Both the position numbers and the translations under genes were made by a program. A model generated the notes under the pieces. It ran no database searches, was not told where the DNA came from, and worked only from the letters and a program-made list of their open reading frames with translations. A stretch of 64,000 nucleotides of DNA from Augochlora pura (lineage: Eukaryota > Arthropoda > Insecta > Hymenoptera > Halictidae): the NCBI RefSeq assembly GCF_028453695.1, contig NC_135777.1, forward strand, positions 11,583,714-11,647,713, in the 5' to 3' direction. Of this stretch, positions 41,153 through 51,600 are shown piece by piece (within the stretch, counting starts at the first letter, position 1; every line of letters starts with the position of its first letter).

Positions 41153-41657
41153 GTTATGATCGAAGACCGACTATCACTGTTTGTCGACCCGATTTAATTA
41201 ATACTAGATTCACGAAGCGCCGAAAGCAGCTATTTCATTATTATTAATATTGATTTATCAATGGACATGTTATCTTATATTACTTCATAAAAACAACAAC
41301 CATATATTTACTCAGGCTTTTAGCAACATTTATTTCAATATATAATTATGCATGTACTCAGATTTGCAGCGATATTTATTTTAACGTTATTTTAACAAAT
41401 TTATTGAATAAATTCCCCATAAATATATCTTTATCATTTCAATTATCGTAAATATGCACGTTCAGTGCCGAGCTATTCCGGCTCGACTTTCCATCCAGGC
41501 CATTTGACGTTTCCGCTAAAAATTGATATACCATGCGTAATTATTAATTATTTCGTGTCGACATTGCCATATATGTGTTTCCCATAATGCTTCATTCTTT
41601 TGGTGGAAATATATTTTTCGTTCCGAAATTAATTATAAAAACACAAAGACTGCCTGA

Positions 41658-41810
41658 CACTAGACTGGACTAGACCGACCTGACTCTTCTGTTTTACAAT
41701 TTCTGTTATCATAAAAATATGTCTAGAAGAAATTTTAAACAGTACGAAGTTGAAATAAATCCAATCGTGGCATTGTTATAAACCAATATACGTATATTAG
41801 TCGCGTGTAG
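41658..41810 (+). mobile_element. Partial TTAA-type element related to the one at 48154
   Basis: CACTAGACTGGACTAGACCG is followed by a region that aligns loosely with 48154-48345, including the shared GTTGAAATAAATC segment. The flanking TTAA is decayed (CTGA) and no right end is visible, so this looks like a truncated relative. Confidence 0.45.
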
Positions 41811-41891
41811 GACTCGATGGAATTACTGTTAATTGTTAATACATGGCTGTTAACTTTGAGGGCCCACGGTTGAAGATCCAGGAAATAGATT

Positions 41892-42256
41892 TTAACACTA
41901 GATTGACCAGGCCAGTCAAAATGACTGGTTTTGCATTATCAATTAAAAATTCCTAGTGTATGTAATTGGAATTGTATATGTACTTAGGGTTTTGGGCCGC
42001 ACATAGGTTCTCCTTGGTTCCTGGACACTTGACTATCTGTAAGTGCGAACCCGACGCTCGGGGTTTCCACAAAACAATTAAGCGTTTGATTAATTGATAA
42101 TATCTATAAATCTATTTTTGTATTACAATTGATATTATTCAACTTCTTTTTGTCATTTTTTTAAAAGTAAATAAAGACTGGCAACACCGCTGAGCACTTT
42201 TCCTAAAGACCAGTCATTCTGAGCTATACTTGAATTGCTGGTAAATCTAGTGTTAA
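41892..42256. mobile_element. TTAA-flanked miniature transposon (piggyBac-like), CACTAGATT ends
   Basis: TTAA target sites at 41892-41895 and 42253-42256 flank a 357-bp element. Its left end CACTAGATTGACCAG and right end (complement CACTAGATTTACCAG) match at 14 of 15 positions. Just inside the left end is the palindrome CCAGTCAAAATGACTGG, with a related CCAGTCATT near the right end. TTAA duplication is the hallmark of the piggyBac superfamily. There is no transposase, so the element is non-autonomous. Confidence 0.85.
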
Positions 42257-44379
42257 ATAAATCCGTTCCTAAATAGTTCGAGCTTGTTGGAAATAGCGTT
42301 GCACCTCGAGGAGAGAAACAATATCCACGCGGACGAATAGACTGTCGGGACGAAAGGCAGCGCAGATTTGTCCTGGGACCGTGAAAACGTTGCGGGAAAG
42401 CGGAAGCACGTCGTCCGTATCGAAAGAAACGCTCCCCTCTCCACGAAAGTCTCCGGAGCTTCCGTCTCGCGCGATTCGCTTAATATTTCTGTGCCGTGTG
42501 GCAAGAACCCGAAAGAAAATCGTTCCGAATCATTTCCGTATCGACCACGCGCGTTTCAATCTCGTTGATACGACCGACCCGCGTCACGACAGATTTTATG
42601 ACAGACTCGGAACTGCGGCGGAACACGATCGTGGCGCGTTCGGCAACGTCGGCCCCGCGTTACGATTACCGTCCAAACTGTCGCGTCGAATCAAATCGTG
42701 CAACTCGTCGTATCGTAAATCGTAACCTAGCGGACGTCGATGCGAATATAAATTTCACGGATTCGTTTCCATTCTGTAGCACCAGCGTGGTCTGAATAAA
42801 ACATCCGGTCATTTTTTCCTGGCCCGTCGCACCGGACCATGAACCAACTTGTCTTTGATAAGCGCGTTCGATTGGATCGACTTCCTTCGTTAGGGTCGAA
42901 CCGGGTGCACTAGTGCTCGTCGATGATCCGAAGTAATCAACGTTGAAATTAACCTCATAATAGATCAAAGAAATTCAAGAACTTAGGCTAAAATTGACTA
43001 CCGTTTTGATCTGTTACTAAGTGGTTTCTTAGATGGCGTAATCTTTTATTTAACGTAAAGTTAGGAAATAGATCGAATAAAAGTCGGAGCCAACTACTTC
43101 GAAAATAACACAAGAAATCACGACACGATTATTGGAATCTGTATACTAAGGTGTATACGAATGTGTTTCAGGACTGAACAAATATACCGTGTATGTTAAG
43201 TGTAAGAAATGCAAGTTCGACGATGACGTCTTTCTCGTCAGTAATTGCAACAAATTGAAAATTATGTATCAATAGTAAAACTGTGCAATGGTTCGAGAAG
43301 AGAGAAAAAGCCTGGTCTAGCTCCGAAAAATGATGACAAGGACGCGCCCCTCGAAATTCTGAGATACCTTACAGAAAAGCGGCTCTAGAAATTGGTCACC
43401 TCGTCGTGTCGAGGGGTTGGAGCTTCGTGCGCATTACGTGCAATTATCTGAAGGGGTTCAAACGCGGGTAAACAGGTAATGATAACATGTATGTAACGCG
43501 TTCCATAATTGCCGACCGAGTTCTAGAACGGCAGACGAGCGCGTGGGTGATCTTTCCGAGGGGGTGTGTAACATAGTTGAAAAGTCGAAGAGCCACCGGG
43601 GGCAATGGAGGGGGTATATTAAACGTGGAAGCGGCCGTGTCGGAAGTTTCGAACCCCTTTCGCGCATCGAAACTTCGATGTGGAGCGGATAGGAGCGGAG
43701 CGGAGCAGAGCAGAGCAGAGCAGAGCAGAAACTCGCACGCATGCTGGCCGACCGGCCATATGCCAAAGTGAGTCAGTCAGCCAGCGTGAAAAATTGAGAG
43801 CCGCACGCATATACGCGGCTAGGCGAAACGAGGAAGGTTTACCACCCCGCACTCTCGAGTATGGCCGATTATGTAAGGCCCGCACCGAAAATACCGTCGC
43901 GTGAGTGACAAGCACTTGGCTTGTTCGGCCGTATCGTCAGCCGATTCGAGACACGTTCACGATTATTTGCAAAGCTGCGCGTAACGGGATCGATACGCTG
44001 GCCAAAACCTCCGTGAGATCTATTATCGACATCGGAACGTCCTCGCCTTCCCACGCGACTCAAACATTTCCGAACAGAAACGTGTCCGTCCCGAGGAGAA
44101 CTCGAAAGGCGTGTGTGGACACCGGAAGGCAACCTCGACCGTCCGATTTCCATAGAACAATTTCGAAAATTGACTGCAATTTTTGACGGAACTACGTTAA
44201 ATCGGCGACGCATTTGCATAAACATCCGGGATCTCGGGAACGCGTGCCTACGAGCGACAGAACTTTCGATTCGATGCCTTGGACTTTCCGCCGAGATTTT
44301 TCTCCGGTGATAGGGAAGACCGGAGGAGCCTCTGAGAAAGGTTCGTCAAGGCTCCCATGCAACCGCGGCTGATTTACCG
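42257..44379. other. No gene recognised
   Basis: CpG-rich at 42290-42700 and again from 43600. GGAGC/AGAGC units are repeated at 43682-43730. Confidence 0.55.
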
Positions 44380-44610
44380 TGTTTCCCGCGACCGCTGATG
44401 GCTAACGGAGTGCGTGTAGGTGGCGCCGCGGCCGTCGAAGGACAAGAGGAAACGAGCGTCGCGTGTTCGTCAGCCGGTCAAAGGAGCCGTGAAGCGTTTA
44501 GCGGAAACGTGGGTGGTTCGGAAGGCCGAAAACCGAAGCTGCCGCGAAACTCGATATTCAAACAAAGGGGGCTTAACTTGGAAGCTCGGCCGGCTAGGAG
44601 AAGTGGCAGA

Positions 44611-44613
<3 letters not shown>

Positions 44614-44658
<45 letters not shown>
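44614..44658. repeat. (GA)n microsatellite
   Basis: A 45-bp GA run inside the CpG-rich block at 44380-45560. Confidence 0.9.
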
Positions 44659-44662
<4 letters not shown>

Positions 44663-44972
44663 ACGAGGAGGCGCAGGCCGTCGCCCGGAATCCCTGACCG
44701 GAACTGCAGCGCGGCGGGAGCGTCGCGGTACCCTGAAGACCGTAGCCTTCGGGCGATGATACAGATTTTCATCGGAGGAAGTCATTGCACTTTATGCTGA
44801 ATGGGCACCGAGTCAACAACCCGATGGCTGCTTGTCTGCGTGTGTGCACACACGCGCCTCTGCAGCGAAGCACACCTTCGAGAGTCTCTCCTCCTTCTCC
44901 ATCCTCCTTTATCGAGCTCGGGATCCTCTTCCTGCTTTTCGCGTGATCACGAGAACCGACAGGGGGTCGAAG

Positions 44973-45031
44973 TGGGGCCGAAGAGGGGCCGAAGAGGGGC
45001 CGAAGAGGGGCCGAAGAGGGGCCGAAAGGGG
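44973..45031. repeat. 12-bp tandem repeat, about five copies
   Basis: The unit GGGGCCGAAGAG is repeated almost perfectly. Being a multiple of three, it leaves all frames open and creates long low-complexity frames on both strands. Confidence 0.9.
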
Positions 45032-45380
45032 TCTTGAGCGCGCGAACGAAGGAAAGAGAGGAGAAAATCGGCGAGGGGGAAGAGTTCGGGGCGCGAGCGG
45101 AATAGGGAAAAACGAGAAGGCAGGAGAGGCCGAGCGAACAACAAGCAGAGGACAAGTGGAGGAGCGGGCGGGAGTGGAACGGAGAGCTCGGGAAGCTAAG
45201 GGAGCAGAACCGAAGCGAGAGACACAGAAATTTGCAGAGAGAGGAGAGAGAGAGGGAGAGGGAGGTCTGGGAATCGTTTCATGCACTGGCGAGCACGAGC
45301 CTTCGCGTAATAACGCGATCAGAGGGCAGCCGCGTCTCATGCGTACACGCGCACACGCGCTTTTCGACGCATCGCGGCTG

Positions 45381-45384
<4 letters not shown>

Positions 45385-45411
<27 letters not shown>
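45385..45411. repeat. (CT)n microsatellite
   Basis: A CT run that opens a pyrimidine-rich stretch reaching about 45470. Confidence 0.9.
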
Positions 45412-45415
<4 letters not shown>

Positions 45416-47119
45416 TTGTTCGCTCTTTCTCTCGCTTTCTCTCTCCCTTTCTTTCTCTCGTTCACTCGCTAGTGTTCTTCCGGAGCAAGCACGCGTGCAT
45501 AAATGCTGTCGTAATACGCTCGTAAGCACCGCGACCGTTCTATTTTCGCGTAAGTATTGCGCACCGTCATCGACGCCGCTACGCTGGAGTTTCGATAATC
45601 CGTGTAATTTCGTTTGATCCGCGTCTCGCTCCTACCGCGTTCCCTGCTGAAAACACGTTACGGACGTGCTATCGAACGGGAAAAATACCGTTTTCCCAAC
45701 GGGTTCTCGCGTTTATCCGTTCCGCAGCAACCGGGTAAATCCGCCGCAGTCTGGCGGACGATAGAACAGCCAACGAGTCTTTGCAACCTCAGATTAGGAA
45801 GTACAGAAGGTAAATGAATGTTCTATATCCTTTTCGTCCAATCGATCGAATCTGGTGGATCGGAGGGATTCCCGATCCTTGAAAATCTTGTTAACAACTA
45901 AATTGCCTTGCAGTCCATTGATTTAAGCTTTGTGCAAATCGAGGGCCAAAAAGACCCTCCTACTCGCGGATGATTCCGTCTCCTCGAGCTAGAAAGAGCA
46001 AGATCCTTCTAACTAAATTGAAGGATTGCGAGTTGTTTCTATAAGAATGCTGTGTTAAATAAATAAATAGAATAATCTTTTAATTTACGATTATTCGGAT
46101 CGTACAAAACATTTGTGAATTATTTACCCACAACATCCTGATATTTAAGCAGTGACCTCCTGGGTGCATTCTATATGATATTCTCATCAGTATCCATCAG
46201 TACACGTTACTCGAGTGCCCTTGGAACGAACCAGATTCTCTATTTAATAGAGAATTTAATGGAGTCTATTAAGCGGGAGCTCAAGTCGAACCAAAACGAT
46301 GACATCATAGCGAACGTACTCCCCTTTTTTAAATCCATAGATCTATGTAAGAATATAAGTTTTTCTGTAGAGTCAATGAAAAGTCATGTGGACGCTAATG
46401 ATCTTGCAGTTAATGCGACCGAGCATTAAACAACTGTTTCTAGTGCTTAGTAAGCCTAGCGTCGATCGCGTCTTCCTCGATCATTTCGTATCTGCTTCCG
46501 CAACTATTTCGTCCACATGCTCGAAAGCAAACGCTTCAAGGAACAGTACGCGGTCCCAATCTCCATTATCAATTGTCACGGCGGCCGTACACGCGACGCA
46601 CGCATCGACGAGTTAACCGTTAACAAGACGTTCGTTTGATCTCGCCGGGAGAAGCGCGTTAATTTCCATTCGCGGGCGCCGTTTCGATCTCGAGCTTATG
46701 AAAAACGTAACCGCCGCGACGCGCCGGGGGAACCGAAAACAGACAACGATCGCGGAACGTCGCGACGCGGTAATACGCGCGGCGGCGGCGGCGGCGGTGG
46801 CGTCGGATATGGCCGCGGGGGCGGGCAAGAGTGTCTGAACGAGGAGTGGCGGCAGCTGTTTTCGATGCGAAACGTCGAGACGCGCGTGGCAAACGAACGA
46901 ACGAACGAAACTCGTGTGTTAATTAATGCCACAACCGCGGTATCCAGTTCTACTGACATAACGCGGCACTAATTGCAGAAGGGAAAAACGGTGGGGAGGG
47001 AAAAAAATTATAACGAATTCGTGGGGGAAACATAAACTCTCGTCGCGCTGGTAATTTTTCTATTTTTTTTTTTCGCCGACCGCCTCCACCTCCTCTCCAT
47101 CGTTTTTTATCTTCCTCTC

Positions 47120-47188
47120 CTACTACTACTACTACTGCTACCACTACTACTACTACTACTATTACTACTGCTGCTGCTGCTGCTGCTG
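47120..47188. repeat. (CTA)n/(CTG)n compound trinucleotide repeat
   Basis: CTA units, then seven CTG units. On the minus strand this reads as poly-Val or poly-Ala in a long but spurious frame. Confidence 0.9.
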
Positions 47189-47581
47189 TTGGCTTCTCCT
47201 CCCTTCGACCCCCTCCTCCTGTAAAACGAACGCAGGGACACGCTCGATGCGTGCTTTGTGCGACATTTTGCGTTTTCATCGAGGCGTGCGGAACACGAAA
47301 AGGTAAAACGGGCGCGCGAGGAAGAACGAGATTACAGGAGGTAGGTAGCAACGCGACGGTAACGCCGGCAGAGGCGGCAGGAGCTCGGTCGACCTGCACA
47401 CCTGTATGCACACGCGGCTCGCTCGTCACGTGGAAAATGCGGCTACGGCCCCCTACCGCCCTGGGAACAATGCCCGCCTACGATAGCTGCACCATTTCCC
47501 GTACGAGAGCGGAGGAAACGCTCACGATGGATGGAGAAAAAATACGAGTGAGCCGCGGAGAGAGAAAGAGAAGCAAGCGTA

Positions 47582-47605
<24 letters not shown>
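47582..47605. repeat. (GA)n microsatellite followed by a G run
   Basis: GA units run into GGGGGGGGG and AGTGGGG. Confidence 0.9.
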
Positions 47606-47613
<8 letters not shown>

Positions 47614-48037
47614 AGTGGGGAACGGGTTGCACGACCCGAGAGAACTTGTACACCGCATTTTCTCCCCTTTCATTTGTGATTTCCTCTTTTTCAAGTAGAA
47701 TTGCGTACACTCGGCGGCACCGGCTCTCGCGGCCACCGTCACAGCCACCGCTCTGCCTTTCTTAACGAACGTTGTCGCAGAAACACGCGAACAATTCGTT
47801 GACCTACGAATGAATTCTCTCCTTCCACGCCTTCGCGGCGAGACGACTAGCGCGCTTCGGACAAGCCGGCACAACCGACGGCTTTCGAGAGTTTTGCGAA
47901 CCGCTCTAATCCGACGAATCGGTCTAGACGCGCCGAGTGCGAATTTGAAGCTTTGCTGCCGTTCTTCGTTTCTATTTTCAATGTTTCAACGGTACCAACC
48001 ATTTATGTTACGAAATTAGAATAGAAAACGATTACTG

Positions 48038-48414
48038 GACTACGGATTTTATGCGTTTACGATGAAGACGCACAAGTGGAACAAAAAACTCTGGAAAGAT
48101 TACAAGACTTGCAGAACACTGTTGCATTACTTTTCGACTGTTACACCTGTTAACACCGGAACTGCTGAACCAGTCAGGATCCGATTTTCTCTATTACAGT
48201 TTTTGATATTGTAACCAATTTTCTAGCAGAAACTTGTAGTTAAACCTCTTCATTCAAAGCACGTATTATCGTAGAAATCGCGCGATGTTGAAATAAATCA
48301 AATTTTGCCGTTGCACGATAATACTAATACCAATAAGCTAAGACTAATCTGTACTGAACTTTAATTCCTTGCAGTTGCGATAGACAAGTTTTATTTTGTA
48401 TAATAATCTACAGT
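48038..48414 (+). mobile_element. M1 copy interrupted by a TTAA-type element
   Basis: The left end GACTACGGATTTTATGCGTT TACGATGAAGACGCACAAGTGG and right end TTTTATTTTGTATAATAATC TACAGT are M1. The inner M1 text breaks at about 48150, where a TTAA-type sequence begins. Length is 377 bp against about 200 bp normally. Confidence 0.6.
48150..48357 (+). mobile_element. Partial TTAA-type element nested in an M1 copy
   Basis: TTAA at 48150-48153 is followed by CACCGGAACTGCTGAACCAG, similar to the CACTAGA-type ends, and by internal sequence shared with 41690-41800. A matching right end was not found. Its position inside the M1 copy at 48038-48414 explains why that copy is nearly twice the normal length. 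Confidence 0.4.
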
Positions 48415-48420
48415 GACAAC

Positions 48421-48614
48421 TAAATAGCGGGTTTCATGCATTTATGACGAAAATAACAAAGCGAAGTGCGCAACTGTGATAACGTTAGAAGAAATTGAGG
48501 ATATTGTTACATTATTCTTAAGAAATTAAGACGATTGATAGATGAAAAATCGATTGAAAGATCTTACAATTTACGTGGATCATGTTTATGTTCCGTACAG
48601 ATACGCAATTCAAT
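48421..48614 (+). mobile_element. M1 copy, diverged, adjacent to the previous one
   Basis: It begins TAAATAGCGGGTTTCATGCA TTTATGACGAAAATAAC only 6 bp after the preceding copy and ends near TTATGTTCCGTACAGATACG. The inner GAGGATATTGTTACATTATT segment matches the copy at 26700. Confidence 0.5.
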
Positions 48615-51600
48615 GATAACTTAGGTAAATAAAAGCAGAGTGCTAGTAACAAATGGAATTCACTACAACGGAAAAAGACCAAACATAAAAATGCAAAGCC
48701 AGTTAAAAAGGGTGAAATAGTTTAAAAAGGAGAGAAAAGTAATTGCTAATATTTTGATTTAATATATGTTCTATGAGTGACTTAACGCGCGTTAATCGTT
48801 GATTTAAAATGTGCAAATAAATGAGGAGAAGAAATCGACAAAGTAACTAAAACGATTAGCTGTTCCGCTTAATTGCTTGATACAATTATTATTACGGGAT
48901 TCAACAGCTAGAACCGAGTGCTTTCTAAGTAACTGTGTTAGTACCCACGAACGAAACATTTCCAGGGAATCGACGCAGCGGATTGGATGCTGAAATACCT
49001 TATATACAAATTGAACTTGAAGATAACTTGGATTCGATCCAGCGTAACGCGCTCAGATTCGTGACAAATGCTCCGCGAATTGAACTCCGGAACAGTCAGT
49101 CCTCTGACGTTTTTACGAAATGTGTTTTTATGATAGGTCCGCTAATGAATTCTATTAGCAAAACAATGTTCCAGGTGGTTTCATACGAAATCCGTTTAAA
49201 TCTCCGTGCCGCGGTTGCGAGCGCGATCATGGAATCGATGGTTCAAGGCGAGCGATTCGTCATAGTCATCGATTCGGACAGGGTCGTGTAAAATTCAGCG
49301 GCATGTAATGCCGCGACGGAAGGTCGACAGGCCGTCGAAAGGGTTCGAAAATCGACGTCGAGGGGAAAATGTAAAATGAAGAGCGCCTCCCCCGACTTCC
49401 GGTCGCCGATCGTTTCGGCGAAACCGTTTTCTTGGCGGGAATGAATTTGCGATTAATTCGCGGCACGGTTTATTGTTGGCCGGGGATCTTTCGACGGACT
49501 TTGATATTTTTCCTTGGAAACGGTAGCGGCCGAACGAATTAATTAAGCGCGTCGAGAGCACAAGACGACGTCGCTGAAACTCGGTTTGCATCGGGGATAA
49601 CCAGATTGGTGTACTTTGAAAAAGTTTCATGGGCTGCCGGAGACCTTGCCGCGCCACTTAAGGGTAAAAGGCAAACCTAAATCAATCCAACGAACATCGC
49701 GCGGCAATAAAAGCGAGTGCAATGTGGTTTATACTACCGGGAAGATACCGGAATACGATAAACTGGAGTCACCGGTGAAATTACCGAGAAAACGATAAAC
49801 GCCTGAAACGAGGCACGGTGGTCTGGTGGTTCGCTTTCTGTAACCAAAATTATCTTTACGTTGTTTCAAGGTCTCTCAGCTTATGGTATAGAATATTATC
49901 GAGTAAAGAATATAACATCTTAAAAAGTCCAGGTGACTAACACTCAAAAAACACATCGTACGAATAACGAACGAAGGGCGGTTGTTTATTCTTACAAAAT
50001 CGATTCTCTTTTCTTCGCCTGTTCAACGTCGTTGCCACTTAATAACCCTGTAATTTTCACAGGGAAAATATTACATTAGTCGATAGCATATGGTACAGAT
50101 CGCATATGATACAGTATTATTAGTCTCCGGCATCCCTATGAAATAGTCGGTTGCCGTGCATTAAACATCGATTTCACCGTCACTTCTTATCATAAAATAG
50201 CATTTCTTTTTACGAAACTTTTATATTCTAATTTGTAAAAAGGAGATGTTAATCGGGGTTCGGCCTTCGGGCGTTTAACAGTTTACAGGATATTCGGACG
50301 GTAAAATTGCTGCATGTCGTCAGAGAGAGAGAAAGAAAGAAAGAGATGGGGCGGAAGAGAGAGACGGAAGGCGCATTTTGATGCATTCGCCGATAGAACG
50401 TTCGGACAGGCGCCGTAACGTGCATAAATATGAATATGTGTCCGGAGGGGGGGTGGGGCTATAGATCGCATGCTCTATTTTCTGAATAGGATTCGAAGTA
50501 GATGTCGAGAACTTGTCACCCGGTGATTTATACGTTTGTCTGCGCCTGAGGACGAGGTCGTTCTCCATTCCCCCACCGCCCCTGCGCCTCTTAAGCCTGT
50601 CAGGTCCGACCAACACGTAGAAATGGTCTCTTTCACGGAGCCAGATACAAGGGAGAGGGACAAAAAGGCTAGTGTCCTAGGAGAGATGCTCGGAGAACCC
50701 TCCGAGGATAGAGAGATCAGCCAAGGTCGTCGAGACCGGAAACGCTCGATCGTTCCGTCACTTTTCATCGACCAATGTCGCAAGGGGACACTCCTGGAGT
50801 ATTAAAACGCGGTTTCGATCCTGCCGCCATGACGTAATCAACCTCCTTTTGCGTAGCTTCGATTCGAAACAAACGATGCAAGACCATCGTCGCGACGACA
50901 ATGGCGCCATCGCAAACACCGACCGATTTTCTATGTTTTCTATCGCTCAGAATTTGAAAAAGCGATAATAATTGCTAAACATCTCCTCGTTTTACTTCCA
51001 CTTTTATTTATTCTCACTGTTTTATTTAGCTTTGCTATTTTATATATCAACACGGTTAAAAGAGTGAAATATTTCATAAAATATTAATGCTTTTGGTATT
51101 ATACCCTAATACTTTTGTACCCAGAATGTTTTAGAATAATCGATCGACCTGCGAATAGAAATGCAATTCTATTTTTAAAAGAAGTGCTGTTTGCACAGGG
51201 CAAGTGTACTAACAAACTTGTGAAAAAATCGTACCGCAGGATAACAGAGCTCGTTAAATAGTATAAAATTTTCCCCTACAACTTTTTTCTAAATTCTCCT
51301 GGTCGAAGCTCCAGCTTGGCCCAGCTAGTAGTCTCCCTATATGTGTGTAAGTATATTTTGGTGTGTCTTCCGTATTGTTATACCTGAAAGTATTGCTTGG
51401 CTTGTTAACTACTGTTGCGAAGTTTTGTCTCTGTTTGTACGAAAGGGTTCCTTACCCGTATACACAAACGAATAAAGTAAATTAAATTGGATTAAATTAT
51501 ATTAAATTAAATAATCGGAGCACATCCGTGGGCAGTTAGTGTCGCCTGAAACATGCATGATCTCGGAGAGAGGACTCGCTGACGCCAACGGAATGCCGTT

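Larger units (their letters stand above)
44380..45560 (+). promoter_or_regulatory. CpG-rich block with candidate 5' untranslated exon and splice donor
   Basis: This 1.2-kb block is GC- and CpG-rich, strongly purine-rich on the + strand from 44960 to 45270, then pyrimidine-rich to 45470, and ends TTTTCGC followed by GTAAGTATTG (donor at 45550). Such composition is usual for promoters and 5' leaders in insect genes. It lies 10 kb upstream of the first visible pum exon on the same strand. No ATG frame enters the donor in phase 0, so it could not supply a start codon directly to the exon at 55671. Its role as an alternative pum promoter is an inference. Confidence 0.3.
45561..48037. other. No gene recognised; CpG-rich block 46560-47950
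   Basis: GGC-type repeats at 46780-46800, the CTA/CTG array, and a GA tract with a G run. The 84-codon ATG frame at 46175-46429 lies in AT-rich sequence and is not recognisable. Confidence 0.5.

Noticed and set aside
44832..45617. Longest open frame outside pumilio (261 codons, + strand)
   Set aside because: It is made of a 12-bp tandem repeat, GA/CT tracts and purine-rich sequence, which keep several frames open at once. The minus strand is equally open (206 codons), and the composition is low-complexity.
46950..47429. 159-codon minus-strand frame with poly-Ala/poly-Val
   Set aside because: The core is the CTA/CTG trinucleotide array read backwards.
48935..49291. 118-codon + strand frame with fairly normal composition
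   Set aside because: It has no ATG at its start, no recognised domain and no clear splice context at its end.
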